This document shows positions 33,751 to 46,800 of a stretch of DNA of 64,000 nt, one piece after another (position 1 is the stretch's first letter; each line of letters starts with the position of its first letter). The stretch lies in the NCBI GenBank assembly GCA_947561715.1, contig OX387202.1:2418001-2482000 (forward strand), in the 5' to 3' direction. The position numbers were made by a program, and so were the translations under genes. This stretch comes from Ascidia mentula (Eukaryota > Chordata > Ascidiacea > Phlebobranchia > Ascidiidae). The notes below the pieces were generated by a model, which saw only the letters and a list, made by a program, of their open reading frames with translations, made no database searches and had not been told where the DNA came from.

Positions 33751-36700
33751 ACAATTCAATTTCAATTCAATTCATTTTATTTCTCGCAAACGTCATCGAA
33801 TACGCACAACAACTTGCAGCAATCATTTCGACTGGTGACGTGACGAAGGACCGGTGGAACCATTCTTGGTCATATGACCGGCCCTATGGAAGGTACGGGC
33901 GTTGCAAAAAGACAAACACATATCGGCAACTGGAAGAAAAACTTTTTATTTTTTTTTCCTTTTATATCAACTAGTTTTATATTTTTTTGTTTTTTTTGAA
34001 AAAAAAACAAAACAACAACAACAAAAGATGTGTTACGTATCTATCATTAATAAGCTTGGCAGAACACATTAGACGGTGTGAAGATATATCTAGGCACGTC
34101 TGTGGAGTGTGGACTTATGTTGAGGCACGTGATGGCGGCACGTGCTGGCGGCAGGTTTGCGATAATTATTTGATTAATTGGTGTCGTGTCTGATTGAATT
34201 ATAACATTCCTGGGGGTGTTTACCTCGCCCACGTGTTGTTGTTTAGATTTTTGTCAAGCGATTCGATGAGGAATGCGTGCAGTGCTTTGTGGAATCCGAC
34301 CAAACTGAACTTTTTTATGTTTTCAGGAATGTTGTTCCAAATTTCTACGCCTTTGTAATTTAAGTTTTTTTTGCCCAATTCCGTTGATGCACGTGGAAGA
34401 AAATATTTGAGGTTGGTATGACTTCTGGTTGTGTGGGCATGAACTCTAGCAACTGGTGTGAAATAATTTTTGAAAACTGGTGGCAAACGTTGATTTTTGT
34501 ACTTGTGTACGAACCTTCCAATTTGTAAATTATGCATTAAGTGAATCGGCAGAATTTTGGTGTTTAAATGTAGTTGCCAGGTGTGGGTGCGAAAAGGACT
34601 ATTGGTAACTAAGCGCAGTGCCCGATTCTGCATAACCACTAGAGAATGTAGCAGTGATGGACTAGCAAAACCCCATGTTAGAAGACCATATCTTAGGTGA
34701 GAGTGTACTAGTGCATGATACACAATTCGAAGTGTGTCTTGGCCTAAGTGGTGCTTGAGCTTGTACATGATAGCGATGGTTTTGGCTATTTTTTTGCAGA
34801 GCATGCTGATGTGCGGACCCCATAAAAGTTGGCTATCGAACTCAATGCCAAGATATTTAGCTGTTTCAACTTGTTCAAGTGTGACGCCATTGATTTTCAG
34901 GTGAAATGACTTATTGTTTAATTTTTTACATCTGGAGAAGAGCATGAACTTGGTTTTCTGGCAATTAACTGTTAGTTTGTTGGACTGCATCCATGTATTG
35001 ACCTTGTCAATTTCAATATTGGTATATTTCTCCAAATCCTCTATGTTTTTATGTGACATGATTAGACATGTGTCATCTGCAAATAATGTTGTGTGGAATG
35101 TGGAGGCGCAAGGCAAGTCATTGATGTATATAAGGAAGAGGAGGGGTCCTAAAGGCGATCCCTGAGGTACGCCGCAAACCACATTGGAAACATTGGAGTG
35201 TGAATTGGCAATTTTTGTATATTGCTGTCGGCCTGTTAGGTAGCTCTTAAGGAAGGTTATAATTTTACCCCGAAAACCATGAAATTCTAGTTTTTGTAGT
35301 ATGATGTCATGATTGACTGTGTCGAACGCTTTTTGGAGGTCAAGGAATATTGCGCATGTTTTCTGTTGGTGGTCTAACAAATTGGCTATGTGATCATAGA
35401 TGTGTGCTATGGCTAAGTCGGTTGAATGTCCAGGTCTAAATCCATTTTGAAATTTGGTGAGTAGGTCAAATTTTAGTAAATAGTCCATCATCCTTTTATG
35501 TATAATTGTTTCAAATATTTTGGCAAAGATTGGTATTAATGATATTGGTCTGTAATTACTTAAGTTTTCAGAGTCCCCTCCCTTGAATAGTGGTATCACT
35601 TTAGATATTTTTAAGCATTTAGGATATGTTGCTGTTTGGATGCAGCGGTTTAGCAATTGGCAAAGGATTGGTGAAATAACTGGTGCTGCTAATTTAACTA
35701 GTTTAATGGGAATGTCATGAGGGCCTGTTGATTTATTTATGTCTAATTGTGCAATGGTGTTAAATACTTCGTTTATTTCCACAGTGTGGAAAAAGAAGGA
35801 TGCTGATGGACTGTTTGTGAGGTAGTCTATTGGTTTTGTGAGAGTTGGAGGAACAAGTAGTGCCATATTTTTCCCAATGTTGGTGAAAAAATTGTTAAAT
35901 TCACTTGCAATGTGCGTTGGATCTTTAACTGTGCCATTGGGTGTGGTAATTTGTGATATGGGTGTTTTCTTTGTGGCGTTATTTGTGGTTATTTTGTTAA
36001 TAAGTTTCCAGGTTTGCTTTGGGTTTGCCTTGTTAACATTAAATAAGTTTTTGTAGTGATTTTGCTTGGCTGCTCTTATAACTGATTTTAGTTTATTGGA
36101 ATATAATTTGAAGTTGGGTGTGAGATTTCCTTTTTGAATGAGTTATAAAGTTTGTTTTTATGTTTTATAGATTTTAGGATACCCTTGGTGATCCAAGGCT
36201 TTGCCTTGCGCCTTCTGTGTTGTAGTGTGTATGGAGCATGCTCTTCTACAGTGTTTTGAAAAATGTGGATGAAGGTTGCAAATTGATCCTGAACATCTGA
36301 TTCATTCCAAATAATGCCGGCTCTGTTTTCAATCATAAGTAGGAAACTGTCTGTGTCAAATTTGAAATAATTTCTAGTAAGTGTAGGGTATTCCATGATT
36401 TGGGGTTCGGACTTGTGAATAATGGCAAAAATAGGCAAGTGGTCTGATATGTTGAATGTAATGAGACCAGGTGTAATAGCATTTGAAAAATTGTTTGTGT
36501 AGATATGGTCTATAGTGGATTGTCTCTGTGATGGGGCTGTGTGGGATGCTTTGTCTATTATAATTTTGGTGTTCAGGCTCTCTATCATCAGTTTGTATTC
36601 TTGTACATGAGGTGTTTTTCTTGAAATGTCGATGTTAAAGTCACCAAGAATGTAAAAGGTTTTGTTTTTTTTGTTTAAAGTATGGATAGTGTGTTCTAAA

Positions 36701-36920
36701 TGTGAAGCGAAAATTGTTATGTTGTGATCTGGGTGTCGGTAGATTATTCCAATTACCATTGATTTCTGTTTGTTTTTTTGTTTCAGGTCAACTTCAATCC
36801 ACAAATTTTCGCAACGAGGTATATGAATTTTATACTGGTCGCTTCTACGGTAAACCAGTGGTCTTTTAACATATATGCCCACACCACCAGCATGTGTTGG
36901 GGAGCAACAATTCGGCTCTT
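33751..36920 (-). mobile_element. 5'-truncated non-LTR retrotransposon (CR1/L2/jockey-type LINE)
   Basis: Minus strand. Endonuclease part 36882-36088 (YILGDFNIDIS, then STIDHIYTN and ISDHLPIFAI, the APE-type nuclease motifs) and reverse transcriptase part 35866-34220 (548 codons from its first Met: PLFKGGDSENLSNYRPIS, GVPQGSPLGPLLFLIYINDL, FADDT near residue 265, then the thumb-like C-terminal region). Coding sequence upstream of that Met is continuous with the reverse transcriptase. A single frameshift near 36110-36130 separates the two parts; otherwise both are open, so the copy is young. The N-terminal part of the nuclease and any ORF1 are missing, with the break near 36920. The 3' tail is a degenerate 'gaattgaattg' repeat after a 470-base UTR, as in CR1/L2-like families. 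Confidence 0.85.
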
Positions 36921-37299
36921 TAGCTTTTTTTTACTTGCCTGTTAGATAATGGTTTAATGTAGCATAGCTTGGACATTTGTACTACAGTTAAACACGTCGT
37001 TAACCACTTTACAAAGCAACCTCTGTGCCCAAGTACTGAAACAATAATTGAATCTGTTTGAAAAACGAAATACAGAACTAAGTGTAGACCAGAAAAATTA
37101 GCTTTTTGTTGGTAGCATTAATGTATGTTATCTATGTTATAGATATTTTGGTGTTGGCATTACTTCGCGGTTTTGGGTCGCCAAAGGACTGTCTTCGGAC
37201 ACATTTTGTTGATATCGAGAGTAATTGAATTGTTTCATTATGAACTGGCTCTGTATCTTTCCTTGTTTTGAACGTTTAGCCGACCGTTAAACGACATGA

Positions 37300-37622
37300 C
37301 CTCTATCCGAAAATAAAACTTTAATTTGTAAAAACTGAGAAGCAACCACCTCCGCCACCAAGTATGTGAGTGGATTTTGTACGTCGATTTTTGTATTGAT
37401 TCTTTACCTACACCACCTTACACGGGCAAACCCACCGTTTCCAGAATTCCTTACGTTGACCTTTGGGCATCACAGGTTTGTCAAAATACACCAAAGCACC
37501 CACGGCAAAATGATTCCCAGGTATTCGCTTGTCGTAAACTTCCTTCTGCCACTTTTAATGCTGATATCCATGTTGTCGAGCTGAAACGATTTCGCGTTCG
37601 TGCTGCAAGAAGAACGTTTTGA
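37300..37622 (-). mobile_element. Ty3/gypsy integrase C-terminal-like fossil
   Basis: A minus-strand reading contains GNHFAVGALVYFDKP, which resembles the region after the catalytic core in gypsy integrases (the 'G..V.V......G...K....W.GPY.V' pattern). It is isolated, broken and old. Confidence 0.5.
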
Positions 37623-37717
37623 ACCATGTCAATTCATTCACACTGCTATTGTATGCGGCCATCGCCATTGGTAACTATCAATTATTTCATGTAACGCAGT
37701 AATATTACATACAATGG

Positions 37718-38057
37718 CATGATGGACATGATCGCCCTACTGCGCAGGTCCTTGCTTGGCGATCACAGCTATCGTATCACGATCATTAGGTTTGCAGGCT
37801 TGACAGCCCAGACAATGCAGCCTACCTGGATCAGCTACTCTTTGCTGACAAGTCGGAGCGAGATCTGAAAATCAAGCTCCTGGTGAAGCTTGAACACACG
37901 ACCCTGAGCTAACCAGGCTCAACGCTGTACCAACTGAGCTACATGAGCTCAGTGGTTTCACGGGGTATATTGTGGCCAAGGTACACTGGTGCGCAAGCGC
38001 ACAACTTGCCAGGCAACCTTCACATATACGTAGGGAATATCTACCACCGTATCAGAC
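37718..38057 (-). mobile_element. tRNA-derived SINE with long target-site duplication
   Basis: Flanked by a 25-base exact direct repeat (37693-37717 and 38058-38082); the first 7 bases may belong to the element itself, so the true duplication is 18-25 bp. On the minus strand, 37948-37876 folds as a tRNA-like head with box A 'tagctcagttggt' and box B 'gtgttcaagc'. Its anticodon loop CTGGTTA would read GGT (Thr). The body includes the 'caggcttgacagcccaga' arm shared with the other SINEs in the window. Confidence 0.75.
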
Positions 38058-38860
38058 AACGCAGTAATATTACATACAATGGAATTTCATGTAAACAAGA
38101 ATTGAGTTCTAAATTTGGTGAGAAACTCAGATAGTAAAAAGATACAGAAAACTTTCCATCTTATATTGGGTCTTGTTACTAGTAACCAAAATAATCTTTA
38201 TAGAAACTAATGATCAGTGAGCTGCAAAGAGTGCACACTCTTTCGCCCAATAAGGACTTATTAGTGCAACTTGTGAATTGCTGGCTAATCTATGAAAAAC
38301 CAAGCATCCAATGTTTTTGCTTTATCGTTTTTGCCTATCATAGTGGCTGAAAAAAAATATTATAATCCATCCTATGATTGGCCATGCTCATATCATGGCA
38401 AGTATCGTTAAGAAACAATGTAGTAGAGTTGCTTCTCTGTTTTGAAGATTTTGTATCGAACCCAACGCACCACGCCATCAATCATCATAAATCAAGATTC
38501 GTAGCAATAACTTTCCCATTTACCAACACCTAAAACAGGCCGAGGTAGATTGTGTTTGCCAGACTCCAACATTTCGCCTTGTTAAAGTAGTTACGTTCCA
38601 GGACAAAAGCCTCCTAGCTAATATTTTACTATGCCCAACTTTCAGGCACTTTATTTAAACACGCTGTGTATGATGCAGTGCATAACCAACTGAACTTATC
38701 ACACTGGAAAATGTAGGAGCTACAGGAAAGGGTCAGAAAGAAAAAGCATATCTGGTTAATGAATATAGGTGTCACTAAGAGTTTTCAGACTTGTACAATA
38801 AACAGCAAAGTACAAAACGAAACGTGACGTGTGTTATTGTGCGAAATTCGGTAAAAACCA

Positions 38861-39460
38861 TTAGAAGCAGGAAAATACATTGAAAAAAGCTATGTAATAA
38901 TTCTCCTCGTTTGCAAAAGCTTTCTGCAATATTTGTTTGTAGCCACGATTCATCCGTAGATCTTCTGTAATAATCTTAACAGAAGTTGATGAGGTAAAAC
39001 TTTGTTTGTTGGATTCCACTTGTAGCATGTATTCGCCATTTCTAGAGCAATCATGTATGTACGTATAGTGTGGACGATGTATGGAATCGTAGAAAACGTC
39101 TCGTGACGACGACGCTGGTTGTGTACGCGTTTCATGAATTCTTTTGCCGTGCATCGACTGAGAAACATCTTTTTGTTCGAACGTTGCGACGAACCGAATA
39201 AATGTAGATGACATCTTGCCTTTACACGAAGTGCTTATTAACGGTTGTTTTAGACATTCGTACTTATCATGCTCTGGTGGGTTTTCCAATCAATCCAATA
39301 GTGCCTGCTTGATCTAGGGAAGAAACCACATCGTTAGCAGTCATCAGCAGATATTCTTCTCAGCGCAAACTGGGATTCGACTTGCTGAAACGATATTATA
39401 GGCTGTTGTTTCCCAAACGTTGGCAGTTTCATAGTAATTGCGTGCGTGGCAGGAGTCTAA
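38861..39460 (-). mobile_element. Ty3/gypsy gag-like fossil
   Basis: The minus strand reads ENPPEHDKYECLK and, upstream, QQVESQFALRRISADD. These parallel the gag of the element at 7560-10250 (ESPPEQNKYAVIK; QQTEAQFTLRKIS). It is a related but different family member, broken, with no intact neighbour. From 39461 to about 40080 I see nothing I can name. Confidence 0.6.
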
Positions 39461-40079
39461 GTCTTCAAAACGTCAAGGGTCGTCAGTGCTTGACCTACGT
39501 ATATTTTTATTGACTTTTTGTCGCTTACCGATCTCGTTACGACGAAGAAAATGGTGGTTTTCGTAGTGTAGTTTTTGAACAGTTATGTTTTTGCAAAACA
39601 TTAGTTATTTTTACATTATATGTTTTGCTTCGCTGCAGTGTTTTTTTTTAAGTGTTTTAAGTCTTGTTCGGGTATTTCAAAACTTCTCTTTGCTTTTACA
39701 AATAATTTTCAAAATTAGTATGTTAAAAAAACAGGGGAGTAAATTTAGTCGATCTGGTTATTTTTCGGAGGAGACAAGGAAAAGGGCAAGGGAAAGATAA
39801 CTTTTCGATAAACTTAAGGGTGGCATCGGCCACAAGGTTTCTTGTACAAACAAAAACACATTAAAGTTGCTTATCTGGGTATGCGTTTGTCTAAATTTGA
39901 AAATAAAATTGTTTGGCGACATTTCAGACCGCAAAATGCTGCATTAAATTTTTTTTTGCATTTCCCAATCAATCACAATTGTCGAATCCATGCTTTATTC
40001 CTTGTCGTAACAATAATTCTTTAAATTACTCTTATAAACAACGAATAAAAACTCTCAAGACGCTTTCTGTGTATTTCTG

Positions 40080-40762
40080 TGGAAGAAAGATTATTTGGTG
40101 GGAAATGCCCTTTCGAACTCCTGCGCCAGATTGGAAAAAATGTCGTGTAAAAATTGCCGATAATCCGCGCAATATTAATTAGCTGAAGTATAAACATACA
40201 AAAAAACGTTGCGATCGTCCGCGCAATTAACGGTCGTGGAAAAAAATCCTTCGCGCAAAAAACAAACTTTCCAATCTGGCTCGTGCGTAACAATATAAAA
40301 TTATTTGCAACAATGCAATGGGCTATGTATGGATGCTGATTAGCACATTAGGTGGCACTTCTCTTTCTTCGGTGCTAATTGCCAGTCGTAAAGTATGACT
40401 TCATTCACAACAGACAGAAAGGATAACTTTTACATTTTTACATTGCATTTGACATGGAAGTCATTTTCAATGCAAGAAAATGCCAGGCATAGCACTTGCA
40501 AAGCAAAAGATGACATCACTGGGAAATGACATCACCGGAGCGGTTCAACAGAATTTGAAAACACTAAATTATGTATGTCGTGGCGTTAGCTGGGTAGGTA
40601 ACATTATTGTTATTTAACACACATTTATAATGTGAATTACCTCGCATCGACCCCCAACTAATTATTGACGAACATTGACACAAAACGATTGTGAAGTTAA
40701 AAATGCACAAAAGGGGCTTTACCAATATATATATACACATATTTTGTCTTTCTTTTGCACTG
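40080..40762. repeat. 5' flank shared by genes C and D
   Basis: Text such as 'ggaaatgcccttt', 'ggtggcacttctctttcttc' and 'aatgccaggca' recurs in order at 59190-59740 ahead of gene D. The duplication that made C and D therefore included 0.7-1 kb of upstream DNA, part of which is the retroelement-like leader also seen at 28490-28620. Confidence 0.65.
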
Positions 40763-40858
40763 ATAAAATATTTTCATTTTAATGTATATGCAGTTTTCCA
40801 ATGCAGATTTTGTAAAGGTTAATCTGGCAATTGATTTGATTTGTATATTTAAACCAAC
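40763..40858 (+). promoter_or_regulatory. Conserved 5' block upstream of gene C
   Basis: 'ataaaatattttcatttta' then 'atgtatatgcag' ending at 40793, exactly 66 bases before the ATG, as in gene B (66) and nearly as in gene D (67). It is a candidate core promoter, or an outron acceptor. Confidence 0.4.
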
Positions 40859-43800
40859 ATGGATCCAAAAAAATCCAAATCCGAAAGTTCACAAATGAAA
40901 TCAAAGACAGGATCTTCGACAAATGAGCAACTTCCACTAAAGCAGAAAAAACATCCTTCTCATAAAAGGTATGTAATTGCCACAACATGACTTTTGTGCC
41001 TGGAAGCTAATCAGACCAACAGTGTAATGCCATGAGACTGCAGCGTATGCCGCAATAGGCAAGCTTAGTGAAACTTAATTTTGAGTATATATAATGTCTG
41101 TTTCAAGACAACTATCCCTCGGGTCAACATACCGGTCTTCCTGTTACTTTCTTTAGTAATATAATATTCTCAGTAGTTCCTTCCAATCAAAATATGTTTA
41201 TTCTTTTAAGCCATGTGAATCCAAACAGCATATGTTACAGAGTTAGCGTCAAATCACATTGAGTCTAAGTATAGAATCAGAATATAATGACCAAATACCA
41301 GACTGCAACACAGGTAGCCCAGAGCATAGGAAATAATTTACGCAATATCATGACCTAACACTTAACAGTTCACATGGGAAACGGGATTTGCTCACACACA
41401 CATGCAATGAACATATTGCTCAACTCATCGAGTTGCTGTCGTGGTGATGATGTAGAATATTTTAGCTTGGTATTTATAAGATCATTGAAAGACCAAGCAG
41501 GTGCATTACAGGCTACAGTGTAACTGAAACATGTACAGAACTTATTGTCATGTGAATATTTTAATAATGCAAAATTAAGAGAAGCTGCTCATCCAAATCT
41601 TGGTGTACCAGCTATTGTGCATTTAGATAGAGCCGATTTATTATGTCCAAATGAAAATTTAACAATCTGTGCTGGCATCAAGCAGTTGTATTTTAGGCTG
41701 AAATGTTTCTTTGAAATTGTTCCAAAGATCTATTCAAAGTAGCATAAAATCCGCCAAATTTGAGTTGCTTCAAACTTTTTGTGATAAGTCAGAGCAAAAT
41801 ACAAATGAACAAGCACTCGGAGAAGTTTGGCCCATGGTGCCATACCATATCAATACTTCACTGACTGAACTGTCTTCACCTGCATTTAGTCTGATTTCAA
41901 TGACTTTTGGATAATTTGGTGAAAGTAAATATGCCTCCATGATGGTCACCCAAATACACTGGCTTCAATTTCATAGGTCATATTTTTTGAATATTAGCAT
42001 TGGTTTGTAGTGAACATGTTATTAATTTCTTCATAAAAACCATCATGGTGACCTTGAGTTCCAAAACAAAATACACAGTTGTTCCTTGAAGCATGTTTTA
42101 AATTTCATCTGACACGTTAGGACTCACAGACAGGATCAAATACAGTAGAAGAAACTTTACCAAAACTCCTTGGAGGGAAATGTCTGGGACTTAGAAATTT
42201 CATGTTCTCTATAAAAGATTTTTATTGATTTCTACTGTAAACTAACTTTGGTGTCATTGAATAGATGAGAGATATGCCTTGCATAAAACCACAGTAGGTA
42301 GAATACTTTTGACCACTCATTTTTCTACAAATTCCAATTGCAGTTTTTACCTAATTTGTATAAATTTTCAGGTATATACAAAAGACTCATCTTTTTTATC
42401 AAATAATTTTCACTTATTCACAACCACTTCTGTGATATTCCTAAATTTTCTGTGTGAAAATAATTTTTTTTCTTTTAATACCATATATAGGTAGTTTAAT
42501 ATATAAAAATTACCAACCTAAAAGGTTTGATGAAGGTATATGTGGTGATGAGCAGATGGAATCACAGACAGAAATGGAGACAAAGGCAACTTTTCAAGCC
42601 AGTTGTGTATGGTGGGCAGTGTACAGAATAGAATGCCAAGCACAGAACTTGCAAATGCAGGCCATGGTCAGATAGGGAATATCAGGTGTGCATAACAAAT
42701 TTACATTGGAGGCTAAGACAAGCTTGTGTTTGTATGTTCATAGTTGAGCCAGCGTCATCATAAAGTAGTATTGGAAATTTACACAACACCACAGTATGTG
42801 CTTGTAGAACTTATTTTTTAGTACTGATAAAATTTTAAAGGTTATCTATGGTGTAAAAGTTATTTCTAGTGGTTTAACATCACAAACTTTTACACTAAAT
42901 CTGACAACTATTATTGCATAAATATGCAGTAGCCTGTATGTAGGTTTCTCCTTGGTAAGAGATAGTGTAGTAGCTAAGTCATGTTCAACAAAAAAGGTGT
43001 AATTAAATCTTTATATTAAACAATATCACCAAAAAGGACACAAGACTCTGGATATTCCTCTGGACATTCCTCTGGACTTTCCTCTGGATATTCATCGATA
43101 TCAGCAGGTGATGACCATAGGCGTTGATTTAGGGGTGACTGGGGTGACATGTCATCCCTCACAAATAAACCGGGGTGACAACGTATGTATTGTCACCCCT
43201 GGATTTCGTTTAAATTAAAAATTATTGTCAGAAGAACCACATACTTTATACTAAGCATAAAGCTAGTTTCAAACGACCTGTATTATCACCGTCACAATCA
43301 TGACAAACACAAGTGTCTCGTGGATTATTACGCAACGCAGCAGTTGTTGTAGCATAATGGTAAAAATCAGCATTGTTGCGTAATAGATTTGTTTGTCACT
43401 TCATAATTACTAAATCTGCAATAGACCGAGTAAAATAAAAATGTGCTGCTTTCAGTAAGGATGTCAATAATTAAAGTGATTAAAATTTAGTGCTACAACA
43501 ACATGATTTCGTGTTAAAACAAAATGACACGAAAGGGAATTTGCGTCGTTTACATATGTTCAGGGCGATACGATTGATGAATGTTTTTTGCGTGTTTCTA
43601 TAAATTGGAAAGTCACCCTTAATATTTTAAAAAACATTACAAAATCGACGCCTATGGTGATGACATAAACGCTTGCAAAGGTCAACAGTTTTCTGTTTTA
43701 AGTGAAATTAAATACAACATATATTTTATCCCACCATTCGATAAAACATGATAAATAATTTTTAATAACAAACTTATAGTAGTGTTATACGATAATGTTA

Positions 43801-46800
43801 TGTCATTGCTTGATATTATGTATCAAAATGAAATATATCAGTGTAAATTTGCAGTTTCAACAAAAAGATTAGATCCAAATCCAATGTTCTCTGCCCCCAA
43901 TTGGAGAAGACCTGACCAAAATGCAATACTCCGAAAATGCATGAGGGCCTGCGAAACAAATGATGAGAAGATAATTTCTTCAGTAGCTTCCTCACTTCCT
44001 GATTGCCTCGATCTATATTGGTGTGGAATCACTCAGGAAGAGATCGAAGCTCTCTCCTTTGTTATTGAAAGAAGAAACAAATCGGTATTATTTTATAGTT
44101 TATGAAACTTCTCAACAACATGATAAGCAAATATATACAATATATACATAATGTTTCAACTTTTTGTAAAGCGCTCACAGTTTAGTGCCAAGGATGTGCT
44201 GTCATTATATTTAATTTTTTGAAAACCATGTACTCCTTCCGTGTTTGTATTCTCACAAATATCCTATTTCAAGTTGATTGTTAAAACAAGTAAAAAAAAT
44301 TTCAAAAAATTGAGTTTACTTTATTACTCAGGATGTGTGGTCATTATACTTTCCTTGCTTGACATGCGTGTTCGTTGAAAACTATGAACCCCTTCCTTGT
44401 TTGTATTCTTACTAATATTCTAATTTGAAGTTCATTGTTTTATTCAGATGAGGAATCTCGATCTGTACGAGAACAACATAGGAGATAGTGGAGCAGCTGG
44501 ATTGGCTCGTTGCATTCACAACATTGAAGAACTTGATCTTGGTTATTGTAACATAGGAGACCAGGGTGTGGAAATTCTCTCAGAGAAGATTAAAGATTTG
44601 CAAAAACCTGTAAGATACAAATCAGAATTCAAGTAAAGCTTGACAATTGGTTGTTGTGTAATTTCATATCACCACAAAATGAAACTGCAGCGTACAAGTA
44701 GGATTCCCAGTCGCTGCTTTGCTGAAGCTAAAGTCTGTTTGCGTGTTCTTGCTGATATAGACTACTGAATTAAAAGCTCCGTGAACAGACTTCTTTATTA
44801 ATGGAAACACACGATTGCAATTACCAGGTGGCTTAAGTTTAACTAGTTTCAAGCGCGTTTAACACGTGACTGAATTGCAGCGAATTAACTATTAAAAGAA
44901 CGTGCGAACGATTACAACGCGATGGCAAGAATAACGACAGGGGCGAGAGAGTACGAGCGACTGAGAGAGTAGACTGGACAAGACTAAGTGGATGAAGGAT
45001 TACGAAATGAGCGTTTTATAACAAAGAGTCAGAAAAAATGTGTTGTCCAGCAGGATGCCAGAAAGCCTGTGGGAGCTCCTGCAGGAAAGCTTAACACCGT
45101 CTGCAGTCTTCGGTCCGTATGTGTTCCAAATGTGTAAAGAATTAAGTAGGGAAACATGCGTGTTGCTACAAAACAATAAGTAAATATATTTGAAAAAAAG
45201 AGTTTATTTCTGTACTCAGGTTGTCTTACCATTATACTTTCTTGTTTGACATGCATGTTCATTGAAAACCATGAACCCCTTCCTTGTTTGTATTCTTACT
45301 AATATTCTAATTTGAAGTTCATTGTTTTATTCAGATGAGGAAACTCATTCTCTCCAGGAACAAGATAGGAGATAGTGGAGCAGCTGCATTGGCTCGTTGC
45401 ATTCACAACATTGAAGAACTTCATCTTGGTTATTCTAACATAGGAGACCACGGTGTGGAAATTCTCTCAGAGAAGATTAAAGATCGGGCAAAACATGTAA
45501 GATATAAATCAGATGCCAAGTGAAACATGACTATCAGTTGTTGAGAAATTTTATATCATCACAATAAAAAAATGTGAAAATTAGTATTTGAATTTTGTTA
45601 AATTGGGTCTATTTTGCTACTCAGGATGTGTGGTCATTATGCTTTATTGCTTGACTGCATGTTTGTTGAAAACCATCTACCCTTTCCTTGTTTGTATTTC
45701 TACTAATATTCTAATTGGATGTTCATTGTTTCATTCAGATGAGGAAACTCAATCTCACCTTAAACAAGATAAGAGATAGTGGAGCAGCTGCATTGGCTCG
45801 TTGCATTCACAACATTGAAGAACTTGATCTGAGGGATTGTGACATAGGAGATCACAGTGTGGAAATACTCTCAGAGAAGATTAAAGATCGGGAAAAACCT
45901 GTAAGATATAAATCAGATGCCAAGTGAAACATGACTATCAGTTGTTGAGAAATTTTATATCATCACAACAAAAAAATGTGAAAATTAGTATTTGAATTTT
46001 GTTAAATTGGGTCTATTTTGCTACTCAGGATGTGTGGTCATTATGCTTTCTTGCTTGACTGCATGTTTGTTGAAAACCATCTACCCCTTCCTTGTTTGTA
46101 TTTCTACTAATATTCTAATTGGATGTTCATTTTTCATTCAGATGAGGATGCTCGATCTCTCCTCAAACAAGATAGGAGATAGTGGAGCAGCTGCATTGGC
46201 TCGTTGCATTCACAACATTGAAGAACTTCATCTTGGTTATTGTGGCATAGGAGATGAGGGTGTGGAAATTCTTTCTGGGAAGATTAAAGATTTACAAAAA
46301 CCTGTAAGATACACATCAGAAGCCAAGTGAAACATGACTATCAGTTGTTGAGAAATTTTATATCATCACAATAAAAAAATGTGAAAATTATTATTTGAAT
46401 TTTGTTAAATTGGGTCTATTTTGCTACTCAGGATGTGTGGTCATTATGCTTTCTTGCTTGACTGCATGTTTGTTGAAAACCATCTACCCCTTCCTGGTTT
46501 GTATTTCTACTAATATTCTAATTGGATGTTCATTGTTTCATTCAGATGAGGATGCTCGATCTCTCCTCAAACAAGATAGGAGATAGTGGAGCAGCTGCAT
46601 TGGCTCGTTGCATTCACAACATTGAAGAACTTTGTCTGGGTTATTGTGGCATAGGAGATGAGGGTGTGGAAATTCTTTCTGGGAAGATTAAAGATTTACA
46701 AAAACCTGTAAGATACAAATCGGAAGCCAAGTGAAACATGACTATTGGTTGTTGAGAAATTTTATATAAACACAATAAAAAAATGTGAAAATTAGTATTT

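Larger units (their letters stand above)
37125..38910. repeat. Second copy of the 31650-32350 repeat, interrupted
   Basis: Matches at 37125-37190, 38115-38200 and 38490-38905, broken by a gypsy remnant (37300-37622) and a SINE (37718-38057). Confidence 0.5.

Noticed and set aside
41545-42070. Possible coding exon shared by introns of genes C and D
   Set aside because: The similarity (60350-60830) is real but the frames are broken in both copies; more likely an old intronic repeat copied with the genes.
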